From: an uncultured Croceicoccus sp.
Lineage (GTDB): Bacteria; Pseudomonadota; Alphaproteobacteria; Sphingomonadales; Sphingomonadaceae
Assembly (NCBI RefSeq): GCF_947496385.1
Contig: NZ_CANMCP010000004.1
Coordinates: 62,001 to 126,000 of the forward strand
DNA length: 64,000 nt
Direction: 5' to 3'
Position 1 is the stretch's first letter. Each line of letters opens with the position of its first letter. The position numbers were made by a program, and so were the translations under genes. The notes under the pieces are model-generated. The model was not told where the DNA came from, did no database searches, and saw nothing but the letters and a program-made list of their open reading frames with translations. This document shows, in pieces, positions 54,035 through 62,328 of the stretch.

Positions 54035-54930
54035 AGGGCAACTTCACCTTCGTCGCCGAACGGGCGGTGGCGAACCATTCCCCCATTCTGATTTCCAAGA
54101 GCCCGGGCCGCGACGAATTTTCAACGCATCTGACACGCGCGGCGCGCGACATTGCGCGGGGTTTGCGGGGCCCGCTTGCCGGTCTGCTTGGTGACGAGAT
54201 TCCGCGCGTCGAATGCGGATATGTCGAATACCTCACAGGGCGCGAGCTGATCGATCGCGTCGGCCCGCTCGCGGCCAATTGCCTGTTTCAACAGGCCGAA
54301 GGCGGACCGCGCATCATGACCAGCGTGGGGGCGCGGGCGGCGCTGTCGCTGACCGACCGGACGTTTGGCGGCAACGGCGACGTGGACGACGAATTGCCGG
54401 ACCAGTTTCCGATGTCTTCGGAGCTTACGTTAAAGCGGCTCGAAAAGGCGATCGGCGGGGCAATGCGCGGAATTCTGCCGATGGCGGACGGGCCGGACGC
54501 AATCTGTCACCGCGCCGAGGATCTCGCCGCGATGTCGCCATTTGCCGAAGGTGACCCGTCACAGATGAGCTGTGGGGTCATCACGCTCCGGGTGGAGGAG
54601 CAGGGCCGCGACAGCTGGTCGATCCTGCTGGCCATCATGGAGGAGGATCTGAGCACGCTGTTCGCCGGGCATCCGCGGCTGCCCGCGCCGCGCCGCCGGG
54701 CGCGCAGTGCGACCGACGCGCCGTTTGCCGATCTTCCCCTCCCGATCGCGGCGCATCTTGCCGAGCTGACCGTGCCGCTCGCGCGCCTGTCCGCGCTGAA
54801 ACCCGGCGACGTTCTCCCGCTGAGCGCGAGACGCGAAGTACCGATTTCCATCCGGGGCGTGACCATCGCCCTCGGCGCGGTGGGATCACAGGATGGTCGC
54901 GTCGCCATCCGTATCACCCGCAAGCTTTGA
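54031..54930 (+). CDS. fliM: flagellar motor switch protein FliM
   Basis: FliM is the C-ring switch protein. The 299-residue product has a middle CheC-like domain (AARDIARGLRGPLAGLLGDEIPRVECGYVEYLTGRELIDRVGP, ... RIMTSVGARAALSLTDRTFGG) and a C-terminal SpoA/SurA-type domain (AHLAELTVPLARLSALKPGDVLPLSARREVPISIRGVTIALGAVGSQDGRVAIRITRKL). The usual N-terminal CheY-binding peptide (LSQxEIDALL type) is not visible; residues 1-25 read MKGNFTFVAERAVANHSPIL. No chemotaxis gene is in the window. It overlaps fliL by four bases and lies 15 bp upstream of fliN. Confidence 0.87.
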   Translation: MKGNFTFVAERAVANHSPILISKSPGRDEFSTHLTRAARDIARGLRGPLAGLLGDEIPRVECGYVEYLTGRELIDRVGPLAANCLFQQAEGGPRIMTSVGARAALSLTDRTFGGNGDVDDELPDQFPMSSELTLKRLEKAIGGAMRGILPMADGPDAICHRAEDLAAMSPFAEGDPSQMSCGVITLRVEEQGRDSWSILLAIMEEDLSTLFAGHPRLPAPRRRARSATDAPFADLPLPIAAHLAELTVPLARLSALKPGDVLPLSARREVPISIRGVTIALGAVGSQDGRVAIRITRKL

Positions 54931-54945
54931 TAAAGGACAAAACCC

Positions 54946-55290
54946 ATGATCAACAATTCCAGGCGCGGGATGGATTTGCTGCGCAATGTCGGCGTGTGCC
55001 TGTCCGTGGAACTGGGCCGCACGGACATGCGGCTGAAGGATGTCCTCGAACTGGGTGAGGACAGCATCGTTCCGCTCGACCGGCTGACGGATGAACTGCT
55101 CGAAATCCATGTCAACGGGCGTTGTATCGCGCGGGGCGAAGTCGTGACCGAAGGCAATCGCTTTGCCGTCCGCATCGTCGAACTGGCCGAGGGCGAGGAC
55201 GATGCTCACGATGCGATGGCCGACATGCTCAATGCCGGAAAGACCGATCGCCGGGCCGGCACTCCGGCGGGTGAGACGGATTTCGGCTGA
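54946..55290 (+). CDS. fliN: flagellar motor switch protein FliN
   Basis: FliN completes the C-ring. The 114-residue protein has the SpoA domain: VGVCLSVELGRTDMRLKDVLELGEDSIVPLDRLTDELLEIHVNGRCIARGEVVTEGNRFAVRIVEL. Its acidic tail is short. AAGGACAA precedes the start. It ends exactly one base into fliO. Length is normal for short FliN. Confidence 0.95.
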   Translation: MINNSRRGMDLLRNVGVCLSVELGRTDMRLKDVLELGEDSIVPLDRLTDELLEIHVNGRCIARGEVVTEGNRFAVRIVELAEGEDDAHDAMADMLNAGKTDRRAGTPAGETDFG

Positions 55291-55661
55291 TGGGACTCTA
55301 CCTCCTCAAGCTATTGATTCTCCTTCCCCTTCTGGGCGGGTTGATCTGGGGCAGTCTCTGGCTGACGAAGCGGATGCAGCAGCGGCTCAACGCGCAGAAC
55401 GCCGCGGCGGGGCGACCCGAACGCGCCGCGCGGCTCGTGGAAACCACGATGGTTTCGCCCGGCATACGGCTTGCGGTGGTGGAATTTCGCGGGCGGGAAA
55501 TCCTCATCGGCAGCACGCGCCACGGGCTCACCCGGCTGGCCGAGGTGGACGCCGCCCCGCGCGCGGATTTCGCCCGCGCGGTCGAGGAAGCATGCGTCGT
55601 GGACGCCGAAGCAAGAGATGAACGCGCAGACGGTCATGCCAACAAGGACGACCGCAGGTGA
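55290..55661 (+). CDS. fliO: flagellar biosynthesis protein FliO
   Basis: FliO stabilises FliP during export-gate assembly. The 123-residue product has one N-terminal membrane span (LLKLLILLPLLGGLIWGSLWLT) followed by RLVETTMVSPGIRLAVVEFRGREILIGSTRHGLTRLAEV, the FliO beta domain, and a charged tail. Identity rests on this pattern and its place between fliN and fliP; sequence conservation of FliO is low. It shares one base with fliN and overlaps fliP by four bases. Confidence 0.82.
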   Translation: MGLYLLKLLILLPLLGGLIWGSLWLTKRMQQRLNAQNAAAGRPERAARLVETTMVSPGIRLAVVEFRGREILIGSTRHGLTRLAEVDAAPRADFARAVEEACVVDAEARDERADGHANKDDRR

Positions 55662-56431
55662 CCGCGTTTAAGCCCTGGCTTGCGCTTTTTTGTGCAGGCC
55701 TGCTGCTCGCGTCGCCCGACCTTGCGCTCGCGCAGGATGGGACCGGGATCGGCGGCGCGATCGACCGCGCATTGGGCGCGGGCAGCGCGGCGGGAGAGGA
55801 CGCCCCGCTCAGCCTGTCGCTGCAATTGCTACTCATCATGGGGCTGCTCACCATCCTGCCCGCTTTGGTGCTGATGATGACAAGCTTTACCCGGATCATC
55901 ATCGTGCTTTCGATCCTGCGGCAGGCGATGGGCTTGCAGCAATCGCCGCCCAATCAGGTGCTGATCGGGCTGTCGCTGTTCCTCTCACTCTTCGTGATGG
56001 CGCCCACCTTGTCGGCGGTGAACGCCAGCGCTGTCGAACCCTATGCCGCGGGGCGCATCGACGCGGAGGTCGCCATTGCCGAAGCAGGCGACGAATTCCA
56101 CGCCTTCATGATCCGTCAGACGCGGACCACCGACCTTTCCATGTTCGCCAATATCGCGGAGGCAGGCCAGTTCGCCAGCCCGCAGGACGTGCCCTTCTCG
56201 ATCCTGCTCCCCGCCTTCGTCACGAGCGAGTTGAAAACCGCATTTCAGATCGGCTTCATGCTGTTCCTGCCGTTTCTCGTCATCGACCTCGTCGTGGCCA
56301 GCGTGCTGATGAGCCTTGGCATGATGATGCTGTCGCCCACGATCGTGTCGCTGCCGTTCAAGCTGCTGCTGTTCGTGCTGATCGACGGGTGGGCCTTGCT
56401 GATGGGGTCGCTGGCGATGAGCTTTAGCTGA
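55658..56431 (+). CDS. fliP: flagellar export protein FliP
   Basis: FliP is a core export-gate subunit. The 257-residue precursor has a signal peptide ([19 protein letters not shown]) and then four spans with family motifs: [141 protein letters not shown]. GTG start, overlapping fliO by four bases. Nearly perfect FliP. Confidence 0.97.
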   Translation: [257 protein letters not shown]

Positions 56432-56442
56432 GGGAGGCCGCG

Positions 56443-56718
56443 ATGGACGAATCCTCCGCCCTTCTCGCCCTTACGGACAGGATGCTGTGGACGACCGCGC
56501 TGGTGGCCGCGCCGATCCTGCTCGCGGCGCTGGCCGTGGGTCTTATCGTCGGGGTGATCCAGGCCGCCACATCGGTCAACGAACAGACGCTGACCTTCGT
56601 GCCGAAACTGGCAATGATCGCGCTCGTGCTCGTGCTCATGGGGGCGGGCATGATGGGGCTGATCGGCGATTTCGCGAAGGATATCTTTGCGCAGATCGCC
56701 AATATCTCGCTGTTGTGA
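56443..56718 (+). CDS. fliQ: flagellar export protein FliQ
   Basis: FliQ is a small export-gate subunit. The 91-residue protein has two membrane segments (LVAAPILLAALAVGLIVGVIQAATSVNEQTLTFVPKLAMIALVLVLMGAGMMGLIGDF), with the characteristic QAATSVNEQTLTFVPK loop. GGGAGG precedes the ATG. It sits 11 bp after fliP and just before fliR, the standard order. Confidence 0.97.
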   Translation: MDESSALLALTDRMLWTTALVAAPILLAALAVGLIVGVIQAATSVNEQTLTFVPKLAMIALVLVLMGAGMMGLIGDFAKDIFAQIANISLL

Positions 56719-56725
56719 CGGTGCG

Positions 56726-57511
56726 ATGAGCCTCCCCGATTTCGGCTTCGGCAATATTGAGCAGGAGCTGTGGCGCCTGATCTTCACCATGGTGCGGATC
56801 GGGGCGGCGCTCATCGCGGCGCCCATCTTCGGCGCGGCGACCGTGCCGGTTCAGGTGCGCATCGTCTTTGCGGGCGCGATCGCGGTCTTCGTGCTGAACT
56901 GGACGCCGGCGGGCGCGGTCATGCCGTCCGACCTCCTCGCCATCGAAACGATGATCGCCTTATTGACAGAGGCGGTCGTCGGTTTTGCGTTCGGCTTCGT
57001 GCTGCACCTCTCCTTTGCAGCACCGGTGCTCGCGGCCGAGCAGATCGCGGGCGGCATGGGCATGGCTATCGCCACCGCCGTCGATCCGAACACCGGCGGC
57101 CAGTCGGGCGCACTGGGGCAATATTTCACCGTGGTGCTGACGCTCATTTTCCTGTCGGTGGGCGGCCACCTGTTGTGGCTGCGGCTGTTGATCGAAAGCT
57201 ATCAGACCTTTCCCCCCGGCGCCGAATGGTTCGGGGCCGATCGCGCAATGATGATCGTGGGTTTCGCCGCGCAGATGTTCGCCACCGCGGTCGCCATCGC
57301 GCTTCCGGTGACGCTCGTGCTCCTGCTGGTACAGATGGCGACCGGCGTGCTGTCGCGCTCGGCGCCCTCGCTCAACCTCTTTTCGCTCGGCCTGCCCGCA
57401 GGGGTGCTGGCGGGGATTGCGGCGCTGATCGCGGCGATGCCGATGCTGACCGATCTGTTCGTCGCGCTGGCGCTCGATTCGGTCACCCATGTCGCGGAGA
57501 TTTTCGGATGA
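56726..57511 (+). CDS. fliR: flagellar export protein FliR
   Basis: FliR is an export-gate subunit. The 261-residue protein has about six membrane spans, with family motifs: LIFTMVRIGAALIAAPIFGAATVPVQVRIVFAGAI, FGFVLHLSFAAPVLAAEQIAGGMGMAIATAVDPNTGGQSGALGQYF, ALPVTLVLLLVQMATGVLSRSAPSLNLFSLGLPAGVLAG. The frame extends upstream into fliQ, but ATG 56726 fits the family start. It overlaps flhB by four bases. Confidence 0.96.
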   Translation: MSLPDFGFGNIEQELWRLIFTMVRIGAALIAAPIFGAATVPVQVRIVFAGAIAVFVLNWTPAGAVMPSDLLAIETMIALLTEAVVGFAFGFVLHLSFAAPVLAAEQIAGGMGMAIATAVDPNTGGQSGALGQYFTVVLTLIFLSVGGHLLWLRLLIESYQTFPPGAEWFGADRAMMIVGFAAQMFATAVAIALPVTLVLLLVQMATGVLSRSAPSLNLFSLGLPAGVLAGIAALIAAMPMLTDLFVALALDSVTHVAEIFG

Positions 57512-58674
57512 GCGACAACAGCGGCGAAAAGTCGCAACAACCCACCGAAAAGCGCCGCAAGGACGCCACGAAAAAAGGCGACGTGCTGCGCAGCAAGGAG
57601 CTCGCAACGGCGGCGGCGGTGATGGCAGGCGCCTTGTGGCTGCGTTTCGGGGGTGGCTGGATGATGGGCCGGCTGGAGGATTCGGCCCAGGCGAGCCTTT
57701 CGTTCGAGCGAGCCGACATCGACGATTTCGATTCCGGCCGGCTCATGCTCGACCTGCTCGTCGCGATGTTGCCGCCGGTGCTGCTGCTCGGCACGGCGGT
57801 CATGATCGTCACCGTGATCAGCCAGCTGACCATTGGCGACGGGCGCTTCATGGCGGCCAATCTGCAACCCAAGCCGTCGCGGCTCAATCCCGCCTCCGGG
57901 TTCAAGCGCATGTTCGGCCCCAACGGGCTGATCGAGCTGGGCAAGAGCGTGCTGAAGCTCATCCTGCTCGGCGGGATGGCGGCATGGTGGGCGCGTGATG
58001 CGCTGCCAGACGTGCTGGCGCTGGGCCGGGGCGATCTGACCGGGCAGCTGACCGCCGCGTGGGAGGCAATTACCTCCCTGCTGATGCTGCTTGCCGTGGG
58101 GCTGGCGATGATCGCGATGATCGACTTCCCGATTCAGTGGGTCCGGCGCATGGGCCGGCTCAAGATGACGATGCAGCAGGTCCGCGACGAGTATAAGGAG
58201 ACCGAGGGAAGCCCCGAGAAAAAGGCCGCCATCCGCAACAAGCAACGCCAATTGTCGCGCGGCGGGGTGGCCTCGGCAATGGCCGAGGCAGATTTCGTCC
58301 TCACCAACCCGGTGCAGTTCGCCGTCGCGCTGAAATACGATCCGGCACTGGCGGGCGCGCCGATCGTGCTGGCGCGCGGGCGGGCGGAAAAGGCGGCGGC
58401 CATGCGTGAGCTGGCGGCGGAGAACCGGGTTCCCGTGCTCGAATATCCGGCTCTGGCACGCTCGGTCTATTTCACCACGCGCGAGAATCAGGTGATCCGC
58501 GAGGAACTCTATGCCGCGGTCGCCAGCGTGCTGGCCTTCGTCTTTGCATTGAAACGCGGCGACCGGCCGGCACGACCGGATGTCACCGTTCCAGTCGAGG
58601 TGCAGTTCGACGCCGACGGGCGCGCCGCGGCCAAACCTGCGAAGCCTGCCCGCAAAACCGATACGGCCACGTGA
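57508..58674 (+). CDS. flhB: flagellar export specificity switch FlhB
   Basis: FlhB controls the change from hook to filament export. The 388-residue protein has the N-terminal EKSQQPTEKRRKDATKKGDVLRSKELATAAAV, four spans, and a long cytoplasmic part (IQWVRRMGRLKMTMQQVRDEYKETEGSPEKKAAIRNKQRQLSRGG). At about residues 267-270 the autocleavage motif, usually NPTH, reads NPVQ (58306-58317), within LTNPVQFAVALKYD. The catalytic Asn-Pro is kept; Thr and His are not. The C-terminal tail is long and Ala/Lys-rich. Confidence 0.95.
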   Translation: MSDNSGEKSQQPTEKRRKDATKKGDVLRSKELATAAAVMAGALWLRFGGGWMMGRLEDSAQASLSFERADIDDFDSGRLMLDLLVAMLPPVLLLGTAVMIVTVISQLTIGDGRFMAANLQPKPSRLNPASGFKRMFGPNGLIELGKSVLKLILLGGMAAWWARDALPDVLALGRGDLTGQLTAAWEAITSLLMLLAVGLAMIAMIDFPIQWVRRMGRLKMTMQQVRDEYKETEGSPEKKAAIRNKQRQLSRGGVASAMAEADFVLTNPVQFAVALKYDPALAGAPIVLARGRAEKAAAMRELAAENRVPVLEYPALARSVYFTTRENQVIREELYAAVASVLAFVFALKRGDRPARPDVTVPVEVQFDADGRAAAKPAKPARKTDTAT

Positions 58675-58715
58675 GCCCCCCTTAAACACGGCATGACCGG
58701 GACGTTCTTGGCACC

Positions 58716-60146
58716 ATGGATAACTCAACCACCTCAATCGTAAGCGCGCTGGGCGCAGGCAGCGGCGTCGACATGGCCAAGCTGGCGAGCGACCTTGCCG
58801 CCGCGCGCTTCGCCTCCAAGATTGCGCAGCTCGAAAACCGGGCCGAGACGCTGGACCTACGGATTTCCTCGGCTGCGACGCTCAAATCCTCGCTCAATGA
58901 ACTTGCCTCGGCGCTGGGCGACCGTATCCGCACCGGCGACCTCGCGCCCAAGCCGACGAGCAGCAATCCTGCGGTGGCGACCGCCAAGGTCGCCTCCGGC
59001 GGCACCGCAAGCGGGAGCTATTCGCTTGAAGTCACGCAGCTTGCCAAGGCGCAGACGCTCGCACTCGCGCCCTATGGCGCCGCAACCGATCCGGTCGGCG
59101 AGGGCACGCTGACCATCCGTTTCGGCAGCACCGCGGGCGGCACCTTTGCCGAGGATACGGCACAGACCGCGATGTCCATCAATGTCGCGGCGGGCGATTC
59201 GCTCAATGACGTGGCCAATGCCATCAACCTGGCGGGCGGCAGTGTCACCGCCTATGTAATCGAGGGCGAGGCCGGCGCGCAGCTCGTGATGAAGGGCGCC
59301 GAGGGGCAGAACAACGGATTTGTCGTCGAGGGCACCGGGGCCAGCGCAGGCGGCGGCGCGCCCGGCTCGATCGACTATCTCAGCTGGTCGCCCGCCACCG
59401 ATAGCGGGCAGCTCAAGCAAGCCTCCGCCGATGCGCTCTACAGCTTTGACGGCATTCAGATGCGTTCGCCCTCCAATACGGCGACCAACCTGCCCGGCGG
59501 GCTGTCGCTCACGCTGACGGGCGTGAATACGGGCAATCCGGCGACGATCACCTTTGCCGACAGAGCCACGCAGATCGAGAGCATGATGGTGGATTTCACC
59601 GCCGCGCTGAACGATATTGCCGGGCAGCTTGCGCAGACCGCCGCGCCGCTGGGTGGCGAGCTGGGCAATGATCCCGGTGCGCGCGCGCTCAAACGCGATC
59701 TTTCCGCCTTTGCCGGTCTCGTGGTGATGCCCAATGCGGCACCCGGCGAACCGTCCCGCCTCGCCGATCTTGGGCTGACACGCGACCGCGACGGCACGTT
59801 CCGCCTCGATGTAGCCCGGCTGAAAACCACGCTGACCGACGCGCCGGAGGCTGCGGCCGCCATGTTCACCACCGGGCTTTATGGGGTGTTTTCCACGCTC
59901 GACAATCTGGCCCGTCGCACCGGTTCCGCCACGGATCCCGGCCGCATCGGCGGTTCGATCAAGCGGTACACGCGGCAGCGCGAGGCCATTACCGAAAGCC
60001 TGAAGAAGATCGGCGAACAGCAGGACCGCTTGCGCGAGCAGATGACGAAAACCTTCGCCGCATCCGATTCGCGCGTGGCGCAATCGCAATCGACGCTGTC
60101 CTTCCTGAAGAGCCAGATCGCCGTGTGGAACGCGGCGCGGGATTGA
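58716..60146 (+). CDS. fliD: flagellar filament cap protein FliD
   Basis: FliD caps the filament and helps flagellin assemble. The 476-residue protein has the FliD N-terminal domain (VSALGAGSGVDMAKLASDLAAARFASKIAQLENRAETLDLRISSAATLKSSLNELASAL), a HIN-type repeat, QASADALYSFDGIQMRSPSNTATNLPGGLSLTLTG and the C-terminal coiled coil (YTRQREAITESLKKIGEQQDRLREQMTKTFAASDSRVAQSQSTLSFLKSQIAVW). TTGGCACC lies directly upstream but lacks a sigma-54 -12. fliS follows after 4 bp. Confidence 0.95.
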   Translation: MDNSTTSIVSALGAGSGVDMAKLASDLAAARFASKIAQLENRAETLDLRISSAATLKSSLNELASALGDRIRTGDLAPKPTSSNPAVATAKVASGGTASGSYSLEVTQLAKAQTLALAPYGAATDPVGEGTLTIRFGSTAGGTFAEDTAQTAMSINVAAGDSLNDVANAINLAGGSVTAYVIEGEAGAQLVMKGAEGQNNGFVVEGTGASAGGGAPGSIDYLSWSPATDSGQLKQASADALYSFDGIQMRSPSNTATNLPGGLSLTLTGVNTGNPATITFADRATQIESMMVDFTAALNDIAGQLAQTAAPLGGELGNDPGARALKRDLSAFAGLVVMPNAAPGEPSRLADLGLTRDRDGTFRLDVARLKTTLTDAPEAAAAMFTTGLYGVFSTLDNLARRTGSATDPGRIGGSIKRYTRQREAITESLKKIGEQQDRLREQMTKTFAASDSRVAQSQSTLSFLKSQIAVWNAARD

Positions 60147-60150
60147 TGCG

Positions 60151-60537
60151 GTGCTGGTCTGCCGCGACCCTGCCGAAGCTTATCGCCGCGCGGCATTCGA
60201 CCTTCGCGTTTCGGGCTCGGACGTTCACGCGCTGACGGCGCTGTGTTTCGAGGAGGCCATCGCGGCGGTCAATCGGGCCTGCTACGCGCATGTGCACGGG
60301 CATACGTTGCTGCGCGGGCGCGCGATGGCGCGGGCGCGATCCGCCCTCACCGCGTTGAAGGCGGGCGTCGACATCACTCATCCCATGGGCGAGCCGCTGC
60401 TCACCATCTATGACGCCGCCGATGCGGCGATCGTTCATTCGATGTCGCATTTCGATCGCGACGCGATGATCCGCGTGTCCGATGATCTTCAGGAGATTGC
60501 CGGCGCGCTGGCGCAGGCCGCGCGCAACATGGCGTGA
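60151..60537 (+). CDS. fliS: flagellin export chaperone FliS
   Basis: FliS binds flagellin in the cytoplasm before export. The 128-residue helical protein (DPAEAYRRAAFDLRVSGSDVHALTALCFEEAIAAVNRACYAH..., LTALKAGVDI..., EPLLTIYDAADAAIVHSMSHFDRDAMIRVSDDLQEIAGALAQAARNM) has the FliS pattern, with an A-Y-R opening and four to five helices. GTG start at 60151, 4 bp after the fliD stop. Alphaproteobacteria often use other flagellin chaperones or none, so a FliS here fits a FliA/FlgM-type system. Confidence 0.82.
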   Translation: MLVCRDPAEAYRRAAFDLRVSGSDVHALTALCFEEAIAAVNRACYAHVHGHTLLRGRAMARARSALTALKAGVDITHPMGEPLLTIYDAADAAIVHSMSHFDRDAMIRVSDDLQEIAGALAQAARNMA

Positions 60538-60608
60538 TCCCGCGCACTGGAAAAATCGCAGGCCGCCCCCATATCGAAACCATCACCCAGCAATGATGGA
60601 GGCCCGCC

Positions 60609-60872
60609 ATGGCCGGAGGATGGACCCGCGACGGCGCGGTACAGGATCAGATCGACGACACGGTGGCCGACGCGGTTTCGGCCGCCCGTTCACGCATGCC
60701 GCGCGGCGAGAGCCTCGAATATTGCGCGGTGTGCGGGGAGGATATTCCCGAAAAACGGCGGCAGGCGCTCCCCGGCGTGCGCAATTGCATCGCGTGTCAG
60801 GCCACAGCGGACAAGCGCACAGCCCATGCCGGGATCAATCGGCGCGGCTCGAAGGACAGCCAGCTGCGCTGA
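60609..60872 (+). CDS. DksA/TraR-type C4 zinc-finger protein
   Basis: An 87-residue protein with a single C4 zinc finger: CAVCGEDIPEKRRQALPGVRNCIAC. The helical N-terminus (DQIDDTVADAVSAARSRMPRGESLEYC) is short, as in TraR-like or YbiI-type proteins, and lacks the long coiled coil of full DksA. These proteins bind the RNA polymerase secondary channel or are simple zinc proteins. It follows fliS by 71 bp on the same strand, so it may share the flagellar transcript, but no such link is established. Confidence 0.85.
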   Translation: MAGGWTRDGAVQDQIDDTVADAVSAARSRMPRGESLEYCAVCGEDIPEKRRQALPGVRNCIACQATADKRTAHAGINRRGSKDSQLR

Positions 60873-60944
60873 ACCCATTTCGCGACCATGCCGCGGATGC
60901 GGGGCGGCCCGCCGCGATGCGACACGCCGCCCCCCGCCGAAAGA

Positions 60945-61727
60945 TCAGCGCGGCGCCATGCGGATCCCGCCGTCGAGCCGGATGCTGGTCCCGTTGACAT
61001 AGGCATTCTCGATCAGCGTCATTGCGATGTCGGCATATTCCGACGGCTTGCCCAGGCGTTTGGGGAACGGCACCGACGCGGCGAGCGCGTCCTGCACCTT
61101 TTCGGGCATGCCTTCCATCATTGGCGTCTGAAAAATGCCGGGCAGGATCGTGTTGATGCGAATCCCCTCCCCCATGAGATCGCGCGCGACCGGGAGCGTC
61201 ATGCCCAGCACGCCGGCCTTCGACGCGGTATAGGCGGCCTGGCCGATCTGCCCGTCCTCCGCCGCGACCGATGCGGTGGTGACGATCGCGCCGCGCTCGC
61301 CATCCTCGCCCGCGGGCAGCCCCATCATGCCCTGCGCGGCGAGGGCGATGCACCGGAACGTCCCGACCAGATTGATGTCGATCACCTTTTCGAAGGCCCC
61401 GAAATCGAAGGTCTTGATGCTGTCGTCCTCGCGGCTGCGCGATGCGGTCTTCTGCGCGACGACAATCCCGGCACAGCATACCAGGATCGTTTCCTGGCCC
61501 AGCTGTTCACGCGATTGGGCAAAGGCCGCCTCGATGCTGGCCTTGTCCGTGACGTCGGTTTCGCAGAACAGCCCGCCGATCTCGCCCGCAATCTGCGCGC
61601 CGCGTTCGGCATCCCGGTCGAAGAGCGCGACCTTCGCGCCCTTCGCGGCGAGGGCGCGGGCCGTCGCGGCGCCGAGGCCGGAAGCCCCGCCGGTGACGAC
61701 GGCAACGGTATCCTTGGTAATCTTCAT
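60945..61727 (-). CDS. short-chain dehydrogenase/reductase (HSD10-like)
   Basis: A 260-residue classical SDR. The N-terminus is MKITKDTVAVVTGGASGLGAATARALAAKGAKVALFDRD, with the TGxxxGxG cofactor motif; the D after the second strand suggests NAD. Catalytic residues are the Ser in TTASVAAEDGQ and the YTASK motif (AYTASKAGVLGMT). The C-terminal part (GIRINTILPGIFQTPMMEGMPEKVQ, FPKRLGKPSEYADIAMTLIENAYVNGTSIRLDGGIRMAP) resembles 3-hydroxyacyl-CoA dehydrogenase type II. It converges with the zinc-finger gene; 72 bp between. Substrate probably an acyl-CoA, not certain. Confidence 0.92.
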   Translation of the reverse strand: MKITKDTVAVVTGGASGLGAATARALAAKGAKVALFDRDAERGAQIAGEIGGLFCETDVTDKASIEAAFAQSREQLGQETILVCCAGIVVAQKTASRSREDDSIKTFDFGAFEKVIDINLVGTFRCIALAAQGMMGLPAGEDGERGAIVTTASVAAEDGQIGQAAYTASKAGVLGMTLPVARDLMGEGIRINTILPGIFQTPMMEGMPEKVQDALAASVPFPKRLGKPSEYADIAMTLIENAYVNGTSIRLDGGIRMAPR

Positions 61728-61812
61728 CGGGCATCTCCTGTCATTCGTGCGTCTAACGATCTTGCGGCTGGCCATGCCGAAAGGGCGCCGAGGTGACAAG
61801 CTGTACCATCCG

Positions 61813-62328
61813 TCAGGACGGCGTTGATCGCACCTGCCGCCCCAGCCGCACGATTTCGCGGTCCAGCACCTGAAGGAATTGCGAGCGGTCCGATTTGCAT
61901 AACGGCGGCGGTCCGCCGATCTGTTCGCCGCCCTGACCGATACCGGCGCGCAGGTTCGCCATGATCGCGCGCGTGGCGATGGCGCTTCCGATCGAGGCGG
62001 TGGTGAACGGCTTGCCATTGGGCGCGATGACGGTGCCGCCCGCCTTCAACCCGCGGTCGGCCAGCAGGATGTCGGTCGTCACGATCAGCGCATCGCTATC
62101 GACCCGCGCCGCGATCCAGTCGTCCGCCGCATCGAAGCCATCGTCCACCACCACCTGCCGCACGAGCGGATGCGCGGGCACCCGAAAATGGCTGTTGCTG
62201 ACGATGGCGACGGGGACCGCGTGGCGAAAGGCGACCTTGTAGATCTCCTCCTTCACCGGGCAGGCATCGGCATCGACCAGTATCCTGAGGCCGGTGCCGA
62301 TGTCGCCGATGGTCGCCATGGGGGGCAT
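61813..62328 (-). CDS. YaiI/YqxD family protein (UPF0178, DUF188)
   Basis: A 171-residue protein of the DUF188 family, with the typical N-terminus RILVDADACPVKEEIYKVAFRHAVPVAIVSNSHFRVP, DGFDAADDWIAARVDSDALIVTTDILLADRGLKAGGTVIAPNGKPFTTASIGSAIATRAIM. The acidic residues match a PIN-like fold, which suggests a ribonuclease, although no activity has been established. The start overlaps the end of the DEAD-box helicase gene, so both are probably in one leftward operon. The ATG at 62319 is a possible alternative. Confidence 0.93.
   Translation of the reverse strand: MPPMATIGDIGTGLRILVDADACPVKEEIYKVAFRHAVPVAIVSNSHFRVPAHPLVRQVVVDDGFDAADDWIAARVDSDALIVTTDILLADRGLKAGGTVIAPNGKPFTTASIGSAIATRAIMANLRAGIGQGGEQIGGPPPLCKSDRSQFLQVLDREIVRLGRQVRSTPS

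Noticed and set aside
58709-58715. Sigma-54 promoter before fliD (TGGCACC)
   Set aside because: No TTGC element follows at the required spacing, and the start codon would lie inside the promoter.
60886-60942. Intrinsic terminator between the zinc-finger gene and the SDR gene
   Set aside because: A GC-rich hairpin can be drawn, but the arms are unequal (GCGGGGCGGC against GCCGCCCCCCGC) and no U-run follows on either strand.
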